Source: CAZFLM01 sp964519955
GTDB taxonomy: Bacteria > Armatimonadota > Chthonomonadetes > Chthonomonadales > CAJBBX01
DNA: 32,440 bases
Direction of reading: 5' to 3'
Assembly (NCBI GenBank): GCA_964519955.1
Contig: CAZFLM010000073.1
Coordinates: 1-32,440, forward strand
Part shown: positions 1-8,004 of the stretch, in pieces
Layout: every line of letters starts with the position of its first letter
Numbering within the stretch: position 1 is the stretch's first letter
Position numbers and translations under genes: made by a program
Notes under the pieces: model-generated
The model's database searches: none
Told to the model about the DNA's origin: nothing
What the model saw: only the letters and a program-made list of their open reading frames with translations

Positions 1-52
1 TGTCACCTATGTTCCCGGTTTGTGTGTTACCTATGTTCCCGGTCTGTACCCG
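1..52. repeat. Short direct repeat at the window edge, possible transposon end
   Basis: The block ACCTATGTTCCCGGT occurs twice with a 24-base period (5-19 and 29-43). Each copy is preceded by TGT and followed by TTG/CTG. Arrays of this kind resemble the multiple short end repeats seen near termini of some IS elements with integrase-type transposases. No transposase is visible because the window starts here, so the assignment is only a suspicion. Confidence 0.35.
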
Positions 53-59
53 CGGCGAA

Positions 60-300
60 CCCCTCCCCCAACCCCCTCCCGCAAGGGGCGGGGGCTTCTG
101 AGCGCAGCCCAGCGCGATGCCAGAAACGCCCGACCCCGCACAGCCCCAGTCCCCGCAGGGGACTTCGCCGGACGCAGAACCGGGTTTCAACCCGGTGGCC
201 TCGACACGGTCGCCTCAACACACCGGCTCCCGCCGCCAGGCCCGCCTGCTGAACGCGGCGAGCCCCTCCCCCAACCCCCTCCCGCAAGGGGCGGGGGCTT
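60..300. repeat. Composite palindromic dispersed element, copy 1
   Basis: This gene-free stretch holds several palindromes. A GC-rich module with an inner CCC-GCAA-GGG hairpin occurs at 60-96 and again at 263-299. Between them are AGTCCCC-GCA-GGGGACT (148-164) and ACCGGGTT-TC-AACCCGGT (179-196). From 101 to about 200 the sequence is collinear with 3188-3287, with identical spacing between the palindromes (47 and 31 bases). The later part, including the second GC-rich module, also matches up to 3373. No start codon with a ribosome binding site or coding signal was seen; the reading frames through it look spurious. Confidence 0.75.
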
Positions 301-307
301 TGAGCCG

Positions 308-964
308 TTACTTCGCCGCCCAGATCATGCCGCGGGTCATGAGCGTAAGCGTGGGCTCGGACTTGACGACGGCGGCGTTGTGGCCCACCGAGTTGTAGAA
401 GACCTTCCCCTGGCCGTAGTAGCGCGTCCAGACCACCGGCATGGCGAACTCGCCGTTCGGCACGTGGGGGCCGTCGGCCTCGGGCATGTGCGTGGTGGCG
501 AGGACGTAGTTCGACGGATCGACGTGCAGGTAGTACTGCTCCGAGGTCACCTTGAAGTCGTCGATGCCCTTGGTGATCTCGTGGTTGCGGATGGTGATGT
601 GAACGGTATACTCGACAGTGTCGTTGCCCGGATGCGCGACCCACTGCCCGCCCGTCATGAACTGGTACTCGGTCGCGTTGCGGAAGGCATCGCACATGCC
701 GCCATGGCAGCCCGCAATCCCCACACCGGAGCGTACCGCCTCGCAGAGCGGGCCTTCCTGGTCGCCCTTCAGCTCTCCCATCGTCCACACCGGCACGATG
801 AGGTTCAGCTTCTTCAGCTTCTTTACGTCCTTGAAGCTGTCCAGCGTGTTCGAAACCTCGACGTCGAAGTCGTTCTCGCGAAGAGCCTGCGCCAGAATGC
901 CGGCCACCGGCTCGGGATCGTGCCCATCCCAACCACCCCATACGATGAGGGCGCTCTTCTTCAT
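308..964 (-). CDS. ThuA-like domain protein
   Basis: This 218-residue protein has a ThuA-like (class I glutamine-amidotransferase-like) fold, a family linked to trehalose and other sugar metabolism without a firmly established reaction. Visible family features are the N-terminal strand and loop ALIVWGGWDGH, the segment GVGIAGCHGGMCDAF in the nucleophile-elbow region, NHEITKG in the middle, and the C-terminal WTRYYGQGKVFYNSVGH block. The chosen ATG has GGAG eight bases upstream and starts directly at the first beta strand; a longer in-frame version would add 21 low-complexity residues. It is divergent from a second ThuA-like gene 131 bases away, so the two may share a control region. No signal peptide is seen, so it is probably cytoplasmic. 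The family is clear; the substrate is unknown. Confidence 0.85.
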   Translation of the reverse strand: MKKSALIVWGGWDGHDPEPVAGILAQALRENDFDVEVSNTLDSFKDVKKLKKLNLIVPVWTMGELKGDQEGPLCEAVRSGVGIAGCHGGMCDAFRNATEYQFMTGGQWVAHPGNDTVEYTVHITIRNHEITKGIDDFKVTSEQYYLHVDPSNYVLATTHMPEADGPHVPNGEFAMPVVWTRYYGQGKVFYNSVGHNAAVVKSEPTLTLMTRGMIWAAK

Positions 965-1095
965 CCTGCTCTCCAATCCTGGCCGCCGCGCCCCTGCACC
1001 CCGGACGCCGGCCTGCTGTTGCCGCACGGTTCGACGCGAAGCCCGTTCACCCCTGCCGGATCGCGCAGAGACGCGCCGGCGAAGGAGCTAAGCAC

Positions 1096-1764
1096 ATGGC
1101 GCCTACCGTCCTGCTCGTCGGGGGATGCCCCGCCCCCTATCACCGCCTGGAGCCCGCCGCACCGCCGATCGTTGCCGCCCTGGCCGAGCTGGGCATCTCG
1201 GTCGACGTGAAGGGCATCACCCACCCCGACGGCGGCGACGCATTCGAGGGCGACTACGCGTCGCTGACCCGGCCCGCGCTGGACGCGTACCAGGGGCTCG
1301 TCCTCTACACGACGGGCCAGGACCGGTTCGGCGCGGACCCGCCGGCCATCGGCGACTGGGTGCGTTCTGGCGGCGCGCTGATCGGCATCCACAACGCGAC
1401 GGACACGTTCACCGACGACGCGGAGTTCGTGCGGCTGTGGGGTGGCAAGTTCCGTACGCACCCGCCGCAGCTCGAGATCGCGACCGAGTTCGTGGACAAG
1501 GGCCACCCGATCACCGCGGGCCTGCCGGAGTTCACGGTGCTCGACGAGCTGTACCTGTTCGCCGACTACGACCCGGCGAAGGTGCACCTGCTCGCACAGA
1601 CGCGCAGCTTCGACGACGACGGCCCGGTGCCCGTGTGCTGGGTGCGCGAAGAGGGCCAGGGCCGCGTCTTCTTCGTGTCGCTCGGGCACAACCCGGAGAC
1701 GCTGGCGCATCCGAGCTGGCGCGCTCTGTTCCTGCGCGGCGTGGCGTGGGCGCTGAGGATGTAG
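1096..1764 (+). CDS. ThuA-like domain protein (second, divergent)
   Basis: A 222-residue ThuA-like protein, only distantly similar to its divergent neighbour. It shows the N-terminal strand TVLLVGGCPAPYHR, the elbow segment GALIGIHNATDTF, the middle block KGHPITAGLPEF, and the C-terminal EEGQGRVFFVSLGHNPE block typical of the family. The ATG is preceded by AAGGAG eight bases upstream. The elbow lacks the Cys present in the neighbour (IHNATD against CHGGMC), so any amidotransferase-type chemistry is unlikely here. Members of this family commonly sit beside sugar isomerases and dehydrogenases. A sugar-related role is inferred from family and context; the reaction is unknown. Confidence 0.85.
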   Translation: MAPTVLLVGGCPAPYHRLEPAAPPIVAALAELGISVDVKGITHPDGGDAFEGDYASLTRPALDAYQGLVLYTTGQDRFGADPPAIGDWVRSGGALIGIHNATDTFTDDAEFVRLWGGKFRTHPPQLEIATEFVDKGHPITAGLPEFTVLDELYLFADYDPAKVHLLAQTRSFDDDGPVPVCWVREEGQGRVFFVSLGHNPETLAHPSWRALFLRGVAWALRM

Positions 1765-2075
1765 GTCGGGGTAGTAGCGAGTAGCTAGAAGCGAGTAGCG
1801 AGTAGGGGGCGGGCCGCGGGAGTGGGTTCCTGCGGCCCGCCTTGTGTACGGCCCACGCCAGGCGCGCAGCGCCGTCGCAACAGCGCCTCGGGGTGGTCGT
1901 CGTGCAGGATTGTGCGCCTCCTGACGATCCCTGGATCCCGTCTCTGTGCCCCCTCTGCGGTCTCTGCGTCTCTGTGGTGAGCCCGCTGTTGTTACCCGCT
2001 CCGTGGGTCCTCTCGATCCCTTCGCTGTGCCCCCTCTGCGGTCTCTGCGTCTCTGTGGTGAGCCAGCCTTTGCCG
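1765..2075. repeat. Gene-free stretch with an 81-bp direct repeat
   Basis: After the ThuA stop comes a run of AGCGAGT-like heptamers (about 1770-1805); an inverted counterpart lies at 21965-21995. Two direct copies of a block beginning GATCCC and containing CCCCCTCTGCGGTCTCTGCG then start at 1934 and 2015, a period of 81 bases, and stay nearly identical for about 50 bases. No coding signal was seen. This lies between two convergent genes. Confidence 0.7.
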
Positions 2076-2624
2076 CTACCCGCCTTTGAGCGCCTCCATC
2101 ACGGCGGCCCAGCGCTCGGCGTGGCCGGGCTTGGAGGGTTCGGGCACGAAGTCCAGCGCGAGGTAGATGCGGATGGCGGGGAGGCGTGGGTCGTCGGTTT
2201 CGAGGACGGTGTCGGGGCGGCCCGTGTCCACGAAGTGCTGGAGCACGCGGAGCGTGACGAGGCGGCCGAGGCCCTTGCCGCGGTGCGCCGGGTGAGCGCC
2301 AACCCAGTGGACGTACCCGGACGCACCCCACTGCGCGGGAGCATAGCGGGCGGACGCGGTCGCGACGGGGCCCTCGTCGTTGGCGACCACGTAGACCGCC
2401 TCCACGTCCTCGGCGCGCGTCAGCCGCTGGCGCACGTGCTCGGCCGTCCACGTGTAGTCCGGGAAGGCGGCCGTCAGCACGGCGGCGAGCTGCTCGTCCT
2501 CCTCGTCGCGGTGCAGGCGCACGTGGTAGCCGGCGGGCGCGGCCATCTCCGGCAGCGACAGGTTGGGCCTGCGCATGATGATCTGCGTGTACTGCGGCGC
2601 TTCGACGATGCCACTCTCGGCCAT
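2076..2624 (-). CDS. GNAT family N-acetyltransferase
   Basis: This 182-residue protein carries a Gcn5-related acetyltransferase fold from about residue 33 to the end. Motif A is plain: VHWVGAHPAHRGKGLG (residues 105-120) contains the acetyl-CoA pyrophosphate-binding R-G-K-G-L-G. It is followed by the helix RLVTLRVLQHF and a motif-B-like stretch LPAIRIYLALDFVPE. The first 30 residues are an extension outside the fold. The ATG has AAGGAG six bases upstream. It lies 43 bases downstream of sixA on the same strand, so the two may be co-transcribed. The acceptor substrate cannot be told from sequence. Confidence 0.85.
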   Translation of the reverse strand: MAESGIVEAPQYTQIIMRRPNLSLPEMAAPAGYHVRLHRDEEDEQLAAVLTAAFPDYTWTAEHVRQRLTRAEDVEAVYVVANDEGPVATASARYAPAQWGASGYVHWVGAHPAHRGKGLGRLVTLRVLQHFVDTGRPDTVLETDDPRLPAIRIYLALDFVPEPSKPGHAERWAAVMEALKGG

Positions 2625-2667
2625 TGTGTCTCCTTGTCCGGTGTTCGGTCAGTGCGAGCAGCGTACC

Positions 2668-3138
2668 CTACACGAGCACGGCAGGGGCGAGCACCCATTT
2701 GAGGTAGCCCGCGCCCGGTTCGATGCGGTCCGTCTCTACCACGATGAGGCCGCCCTTCTTCAGGTCGATCGCCGAGCCGCCGGTCAGGACGCGGCCGAGC
2801 ATGCTCAGCGTCGGCTCGTGGCCCACGAGCATCCACCGCTGGACGCGTGGGTCCGCCGCCACGATGTCCTGGAGGTCACCCAGGCCGAAGCCGCCCGCCA
2901 GCCGGTCGTCCACGCGCAGCACGTCGCGCAGGCCGAGCGCATCGGCCACGATCTCGGCGGTCTCCATCGCGCGGACGAGCGGGCTGGTCACGATCGCCTC
3001 GGGGTCCACGCCGATCCGCACGAAGGCCCGCGCCTCCCGCTGCATCTTCTCGATGCCCTCGGGCGTCAGCCGGCGCTCCCCATCCGGAATCCCGCCGCGC
3101 TCCTCCGCGATCCCGTGCCGCAGGATGTACAGCCGCAT
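2668..3138 (-). CDS. sixA: SixA-like phosphohistidine phosphatase
   Basis: A 156-residue histidine phosphatase superfamily member of the short SixA type. The N-terminal signature LYILRHGIAEE gives the phospho-accepting His8 within R-H-G. The second catalytic His is His107 in WMLVGHEPTLSML, and TSPLVRAMETAEIV (51-64) supplies a conserved Arg. Length matches SixA, which removes phosphate from histidine-phosphotransfer proteins in E. coli; other family members act on different phospho-substrates. The ATG follows GAGGAG at ideal spacing. It is probably the first gene of a two-gene unit with the downstream acetyltransferase. Confidence 0.85.
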   Translation of the reverse strand: MRLYILRHGIAEERGGIPDGERRLTPEGIEKMQREARAFVRIGVDPEAIVTSPLVRAMETAEIVADALGLRDVLRVDDRLAGGFGLGDLQDIVAADPRVQRWMLVGHEPTLSMLGRVLTGGSAIDLKKGGLIVVETDRIEPGAGYLKWVLAPAVLV

Positions 3139-3605
3139 CGCACTCCTCCTCTAGACGTGCCTGTCCAGCAAGGGGCGGCGGCTCCAGAGCGCAGCCCAGC
3201 GCAATGCCAGAGACGCCCCACCCCACACAGCCCCAGTCCCCGCAGGGGACTTCGCCGAGCGCAGAACCGGGTTTGAACCCGGTGGCCCTCAACCCGGTGG
3301 CGTCCGCAACCAGGCCCGCCTGCCGAACGCGGCCTACCCCTCCCCCAACCCCCTCCCGCAAGGGGCGGGGGCTCACCGGGCCGGGCCGCCGTCTCGAAAG
3401 CAAGGGCAAGAGCCCTGACTCCACGCACCACCCGCGTCCGAAGGACGCCCGGCCGCAGGCCCCCGAGGCGGGTCGTTCACGGCCCGCCGCCCCGGCCCGC
3501 CGCCACGCCCCCCGCCGCCTCCGGGCAGGATCGGGAGCCTCCCGGAGCGAAACACCACACACCAGCCGTTCGCCGCCGCCAATCCCGACGCACCGGAGCT
3601 GCCCC
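3139..3605. repeat. Composite palindromic dispersed element, copy 2, in a long gene-free stretch
   Basis: From 3188 this region repeats the layout of 101-300. AGTCCCC-GCA-GGGGACT lies at 3235-3251, ACCGGGTT-TG-AACCCGGT at 3266-3283 (with a partial second AACCCGGTGG just after), and the GC-rich CCC-GCAA-GGG module at 3337-3373. The remaining 230 bases up to the GH1 start are GC-rich with no recognisable gene or promoter. Confidence 0.75.
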
Positions 3606-4952
3606 GTGCCTCAACTCACCTTCCCCGAAGGCTTCCTCTGGGGAGCCGCCACTGCAGCCTACCAGATCGAAGGCGCCCACGACCAGGACGGCCGCGGCGA
3701 GAGTGTCTGGGATCGGTTCTGCCACACGCCGGGCAAGACCTACCTCGGACATAGCGGCGACGTCGCCTGTGACCACTACAACCGGATGGATGACGACGTA
3801 GCCCTCATGGCCGAGCTGGGGCTGCAGACCTATCGGTTCTCCATCTCCTGGCCGCGCATCCTGCCCTCCGGCAGCGGCGCCGTCGACCAGCGCGGGCTCG
3901 ACTTCTACAGCCGCCTGGTCGACCGCCTGCTCGCCGCCGGCATCGTGCCCGCCGTCACCCTCTACCACTGAGACCTGCCGCAGGCGCTCGAGGATGCGGG
4001 CGGCTGGCCGAACCTGGACACCGCGTACCGGTTCGCGGACTACGCCGAGGCCGTGTTCGCGGCCCTGGCCGATCGCGTGCCGATGTGGATCACGCTGAAC
4101 GAGCCGTGGTGCTCCGCGTGGCTGGGCTACGGCATCGGCGTGCACGCGCCGGGCAAGGTCGACGAGAAGGCCGCCATCGCCGCGGGGCACACGCTGCTCG
4201 TGGCGCACGGCCTGGCGGTGCAGCGCTACCGCGCGCAGGGCCGGACCGGGGCCATCGGCATCACGGACAACGTCGCCTCGGTAACGCCTGCCACGCAGTC
4301 GGACTCGGACTTGGCTGCCGCAGCGCGCCACGACGCGTTCATGAACCGCTGGTTCCTGGACCCGATCTACCGCGGCCACTACCCCGCCGAGCTGCACGAG
4401 GCCTGGGGAGACGCCCTCCCCGCCTTCACCGCCGAGCAGATCGCGGCCGTCACGCAGCCCATCGACTTCCTGGGCATCAACTACTACACCCGCGCGGTTA
4501 TTCGGGATTCGGCCCAGTCATCCCTGCGCCATGAGTCGGTGCACATGGACGGGCGCCCGCACACCGCGATGGACTGGGAGATCTACCCCGACGGCCTGCG
4601 CGAGATCCTGACGGTGCTGGACGCGCGGTACGACCATCCGGCGCTGTACGTGACGGAGAACGGGGCCGCCTTCGACGAAGCGCCCGGCCCGGACGGCATC
4701 GTGCACGATAAGCCGCGCCGCCTCTACCTCCGCGACCACTTCGCCGCGGCCCACCGCGCCATCGAGCAGGGAGTGCGCTTGCGGGGATACTATGTATGGT
4801 CGCTGCTCGACAACTTCGAGTGGGCCTTCGGCTACTCGCGGACCTTCGGCATCGTCCACACGGACTACGCCACGCAGGTCCGCACGCCGAAGAGCAGCGC
4901 TCGCTGGTTCGCCGGAGTGATCCGCGCGAACGGATTGGACACAGACGAATGA
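3606..4952 (+). pseudogene. Family GH1 beta-glucosidase, interrupted by in-frame TGA
   Basis: The frame from the GTG at 3606 (GGAGC eight bases upstream) would encode about 448 residues, the normal GH1 length. It starts PQLTFPEGFLWGAATAAYQI, as GH1 enzymes do. The acid/base Glu166 sits in TLNEPW and the nucleophile Glu351 in YVTENGAAF, both at the positions used in Thermotoga BglA. A single TGA (3969-3971) replaces codon 122, the conserved Trp of the GH1 motif HWDLP: the flanks read VTLYH and DLPQALED in the same frame, with no frameshift. Neighbouring genes end with TGA, so the codon is a true stop here. Everything else is intact and codon use is normal, which points to a very recent nonsense mutation, a sequence error, or readthrough. 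The stop overlaps the next gene as ATGA. Confidence 0.85.
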
Positions 4953-6055
4953 GTTGTTCCCCGCTTCGCCCCGGCCGCGCCGCCGGTTTGCTCCTGCTCC
5001 TGCTCCTGCTGCTCGCTCTGCCCGCTGGCGCAAGCCAGGTCGCCGGCCTCCCCGCGGAGAAGCTGAAGAAGGCGGAGGTCCTGGTGACCGACGAGATCAT
5101 GCGCCAGGGCATCCCCGGCCTGTCGATCGCGGTCGTCACCGGCAACCAGATCAAGTGGTCCACCGCGTACGGTTTCGCGGACATCGAGAACCACGTGCCC
5201 GCCAAGGTCGGGACGATGTACCGCCTCGGCTCCATCTCGAAGCCCATCACCGCGATCGGGGTGATGCAGCTCGTCGAGCAGGGCAAGATCGCCCTCGACG
5301 CGCCCATCCAGCGGTACGTGCCGAGCTACCCGGCTAAGAAGTGGCCCGTCACGGTGCACGACCTGATGTGCCACATCTCCGGCGTGCGGCACTACAAGCC
5401 GGGCGAGATGCAGAGCACCAGGCACTACGACGGCGTCGTGCCCGCCCTGGAGATGTTCGCGGGCGACCCGCTCGTGTTCCAGCCGGGCTCGCGCTTCCTC
5501 TACACAACGTTCGGCTACTGCCTGCTCGGCGCGGCCGTGGAGCACGCCTCGAAGACGCCGTACTTCGACTACATCGAGCGCCACGTGCTGGGGCCGGCCG
5601 GCATGCACCGCACGCGCCTCGATAGCGTCAGCGAGATCGTCTCGGACCGCGCCGCCGGCTACGTCAAGGCGCCCGATGGGGAGATCCGCAACTCGCCGCT
5701 CGCCGACACCAGCAACAAGGTGCCTGGGGGCGGGCTGTGCGGCACGGTGGAGGACCTGGCGCGCCTGGCCATCGCGGTGAACGAGGGCACGATACTCCCG
5801 CGCGACGCGTCCACCCGCATGTTCGCGGCACAGCATCTGAAGGACGGGAGGCCCATCGGGTTCGGGCTCGGCTGGGCAATGTTTGGGGAGCACAAGGGCA
5901 AGAAGGCCGTGGGGCACTCAGGCGGCCAGCCGCGCATCTCGACTCTCCTCTTCATGGTGCCTCAGGACGAGTTCGCGGTGGCCATCATGTGCAACCTGGA
6001 GGGCGTCAACCTCATCCCCCTCGCCCGCGCCCTTGCCGATGAACTCGACCCGTAG
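4949..6055 (+). CDS. Secreted beta-lactamase-fold serine hydrolase
   Basis: A 368-residue protein of the class C beta-lactamase / DD-peptidase-like serine hydrolase family (Pfam Beta-lactamase). Residues 1-28 form a signal peptide with a run of nine leucines and an AGA-S cleavage-like site. The nucleophile motif is S95-I-S-K98 in RLGSISKPIT. The second motif is Y185-T-T in FLYTTFGYCLLG, where the third position is usually Asn. The HSG-type motif is GHSGG near residue 323. Such proteins include esterases, D-aminopeptidases and peptidases, so substrate is uncertain; true beta-lactamase activity should not be assumed. The ATG overlaps the GH1 stop by four bases (ATGA), implying translational coupling to the broken gene. 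Confidence 0.85.
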   Translation: MSCSPLRPGRAAGLLLLLLLLLALPAGASQVAGLPAEKLKKAEVLVTDEIMRQGIPGLSIAVVTGNQIKWSTAYGFADIENHVPAKVGTMYRLGSISKPITAIGVMQLVEQGKIALDAPIQRYVPSYPAKKWPVTVHDLMCHISGVRHYKPGEMQSTRHYDGVVPALEMFAGDPLVFQPGSRFLYTTFGYCLLGAAVEHASKTPYFDYIERHVLGPAGMHRTRLDSVSEIVSDRAAGYVKAPDGEIRNSPLADTSNKVPGGGLCGTVEDLARLAIAVNEGTILPRDASTRMFAAQHLKDGRPIGFGLGWAMFGEHKGKKAVGHSGGQPRISTLLFMVPQDEFAVAIMCNLEGVNLIPLARALADELDP

Positions 6056-6363
6056 ACCCGGCCCCGGCGCCGTCGCCAGGAGGGTGGCGAGACGGCCTGT
6101 CCCTGCCCGCCGTTCGTCCGGAGGACGGCTAGCCAGAGGCTTCACTGCCGGTGGGCTTGTCCCACCGGACCCGGCGCTGCCGCCTGCCGCCTACAGCAGA
6201 CGGGTCGCTCACGCTCCCCGCTCGGAACGTTGGTGCGAGAGCCAGGCCGTATCGCCGCGCACACGGTTCCGAGCCGCGACCGTGAGGGAGCGGTCTGCTG
6301 TCGCCGCCACCGGGTCTGGGCCATCACCGACACCCACCGCCTGCGCCAGCCCCCGCCCGCCTC
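6056..6363. repeat. Gene-free stretch with a hairpin and an inverted pair of dispersed repeats
   Basis: This gap between convergent genes holds a perfect hairpin CCGGTGGG-CTTGT-CCCACCGG (6148-6168) that recurs at 10181-10201. It also holds two oppositely oriented copies of an element with the core GAGCGTGAGCGACC(G)GTCTGCTG (about 6191-6225 on the minus strand and 6270-6304 on the plus strand). A third copy closes the window at about 32398. The hairpin lacks a T-run, so it is not a classical intrinsic terminator. Confidence 0.7.
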
Positions 6364-7119
6364 TCACCGGAAGTACGAGGCGCCGTTCACGTCGATCGTG
6401 ACGCCGGTGAGGTAGTTGGCGGCGTCGGAGGCGAGGAAGAGCGCCACGCCCGCCACGTCCTCCGGCGTCGCGACGCGGCCTACCGGGATCTCGGCCTCCA
6501 CCTCGTCGCGCCGCTCGTCGAGGCGGGGGCGGGCCATGTCGGTGTCGATCCAGCCCGGCGCGATGCAGTAGGCCTGGATGCCCTCGCGGGCGGCGGCGCG
6601 AGCGAGGCTGCGGGTGAACCCGACGAGGCCGATCTTGCTCACCGCGTATGCCGGCGACTCCCGCTCGCCGCGGAAGCCGCCGCGCGACCCGATGGTGATC
6701 ACCTTGCCCCCGCCCTGCGCCCGCATGTGCTTCAGCGCGCAGTACGTCGCGTTCACCGAACCCATCAGGTTCAGGTCGATGGTCCGCGCCCACGCCGCCT
6801 GCCACTCGCCGAAGTCGTCCAGGTCGAACGGCTGCGGCTCGTAGATGGCGGCGTTGTTCACGAGGATGTCGATGCGGCCCAGCGCGGCGGCGGCCTCCTC
6901 GACCAGGCGCTGCGTCTGCTCGGGCGCGGAGACATCGGCCTGGATGGCGACGTGCCCCGCGCCGGGCAGCGACTCGAGCACGGACCGCGCCGCGGCCTCA
7001 TTTGCGCGGTAGTTCACCGCGACGCGGGCGCCGTGCTGCGCGTACAGCCGCGCGATGGCCGCGCCCACGCCCCGCGACGCCCCGGTGATGAGGGCCGCCT
7101 TGCCTGTCAGGTCACACAT
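6364..7119 (-). CDS. SDR family oxidoreductase (FabG-like)
   Basis: A 251-residue classical short-chain dehydrogenase/reductase. Cofactor-binding TGASRGVG lies at residues 12-19, the NNAA motif at 88-91, and the catalytic set is Ser145 (TIGSRGG), Tyr158 and Lys162 (YAVSK), with Asn117 completing the tetrad. N38 after VAVNYR suggests NADP(H) use, as in FabG-like enzymes. The C terminus GVTIDVNGASYFR is typical of the family. It lies 69 bases downstream of rph on the same strand, separated by one repeat unit. The substrate is unknown; a sugar or acyl-type substrate is possible. The start is supported mainly by the conserved N-terminal length, as the ribosome binding site is weak. Confidence 0.9.
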   Translation of the reverse strand: MCDLTGKAALITGASRGVGAAIARLYAQHGARVAVNYRANEAAARSVLESLPGAGHVAIQADVSAPEQTQRLVEEAAAALGRIDILVNNAAIYEPQPFDLDDFGEWQAAWARTIDLNLMGSVNATYCALKHMRAQGGGKVITIGSRGGFRGERESPAYAVSKIGLVGFTRSLARAAAREGIQAYCIAPGWIDTDMARPRLDERRDEVEAEIPVGRVATPEDVAGVALFLASDAANYLTGVTIDVNGASYFR

Positions 7120-7188
7120 AGCCCGGGATATCCTGTCGATGGGCTGTACTTGGCGGGCAGGGACGCCCGCCCCACCACTGCTCTGCGC
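7120..7188. repeat. Single unit of the GGCGGGCGTCCCTGCCCG repeat family
   Basis: On the minus strand this gap between rph and the SDR gene reads as one unit of the same family found in tandem at 29008-29202 (core GGGGCGGGCGTCCCTGCCCG). It is therefore a dispersed element as well as a tandem one. Confidence 0.6.
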
Positions 7189-7914
7189 CTACTGCTCCTG
7201 CGGCGGGGCCAGGGCCTCGCGCTGCAGAGCCATGATGCGCTGGATGCCGCTCTGCGCCAGGTCCAGCAGGCGGTTGAGCTGCGTGCGGTCGAACGGGTTG
7301 CCCTCCGCGGTGCCCTGCACCTCGACCAGCTTGTTCTGCGCGGTCATCACCACGTTCATGTCCACCGAAGCCACGCGGTCCTCTTCGTAGCAGAGGTCGA
7401 GCAGCTCCTCGCCCTGCAGGATGCCCACGCTGACCGCCGCAATCTGGCCCTCCAGCGGCGACTTGCGGATGAGGCGCTCCTTCAGCATCCACTGCACCGC
7501 GTCCGCCAGCGCCACGTAGGCCCCGGAGATGCAGGCGGTCCGAGTTCCACCGTCGGCGCGCAGCACGTCGCAGTCGATGAGGATGGTCCGCTCGCCCATC
7601 AGGTCGGTGTTCACGATGGACCGGAGGCTGCGGCCCACCAGGCGCTGGATCTCCATCGTGCGGCCGCCGGCGCCCCGGGTCTCGCGCTGGGTGCGCTCCT
7701 TGCACGAGCGCGGCAGCATCGCGTACTCGGCCGTCACCCACCCGCTGCCGCTGTTCTTCAGGAACGGCGGCACCCGCTCCTCCACCGTCGCGCTAATGAG
7801 CACGTGCGTGTTGCCGAACTCGACCTTGCACGAGCCCTCCGCGTACGGCATGACACCGCGCGTGATCGTCACCGGGCGCAGCTCGTTCGCCGCCCGTCCA
7901 TCCCCTCTCGCCAT
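7189..7914 (-). CDS. rph: Ribonuclease PH
   Basis: A 241-residue phosphorolytic 3'-5' exoribonuclease that trims tRNA 3' ends. It shows the family pattern throughout: RPVTITRGVMPYAEGSCKVE at the N terminus, WVTAEYAMLPRS, the RNase PH-specific R-rich stretch ERTQRETRGAGGRTMEIQRL, TILIDCDVLRADGGTRTACI and SVGILQGEELLDLCYEED. Length matches other bacterial enzymes, which form hexamers. I chose the ATG at 7914, with AGGGAG five bases upstream, over a GTG two codons earlier. It may be co-transcribed with the downstream SDR gene. A TATAGT box lies 59 bases upstream of the start. Confidence 0.95.
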   Translation of the reverse strand: MARGDGRAANELRPVTITRGVMPYAEGSCKVEFGNTHVLISATVEERVPPFLKNSGSGWVTAEYAMLPRSCKERTQRETRGAGGRTMEIQRLVGRSLRSIVNTDLMGERTILIDCDVLRADGGTRTACISGAYVALADAVQWMLKERLIRKSPLEGQIAAVSVGILQGEELLDLCYEEDRVASVDMNVVMTAQNKLVEVQGTAEGNPFDRTQLNRLLDLAQSGIQRIMALQREALAPPQEQ

Positions 7915-7972
7915 ACCCACTCCCTATCCGCCGGCCGGGCTCGCCTTCGCCCGGCGCCGGCCACAACCGCCC

Positions 7973-7978
7973 ACTATA
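7973..7978 (-). promoter_or_regulatory. Possible -10 box for rph
   Basis: TATAGT on the minus strand, about 60 bases upstream of the rph ATG and in an otherwise GC-rich stretch. I see no good -35 hexamer at 16-18 bases, so this is a weak call. Confidence 0.3.
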
Positions 7979-8004
7979 CCCGTCCCGCACCCACGCCGCA
8001 GCGT

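Noticed and set aside
20..1210. 396-residue rightward frame covering the first ThuA gene
   Set aside because: It is antisense to a clear family member and made of repeat translation; long shadow frames are expected at this GC content.
3969..3971. TGA read as Trp (altered genetic code) or selenocysteine
   Set aside because: Several genes here, such as hpt and the TIGR03936 gene, end with TGA; Trp is not replaced by Sec in this family, and no selenocysteine signal was recognised.
4949..6055. Antibiotic-resistance beta-lactamase
   Set aside because: It shares the fold and SxxK motif but lacks the usual YxN; the wider serine hydrolase family is the safer call.
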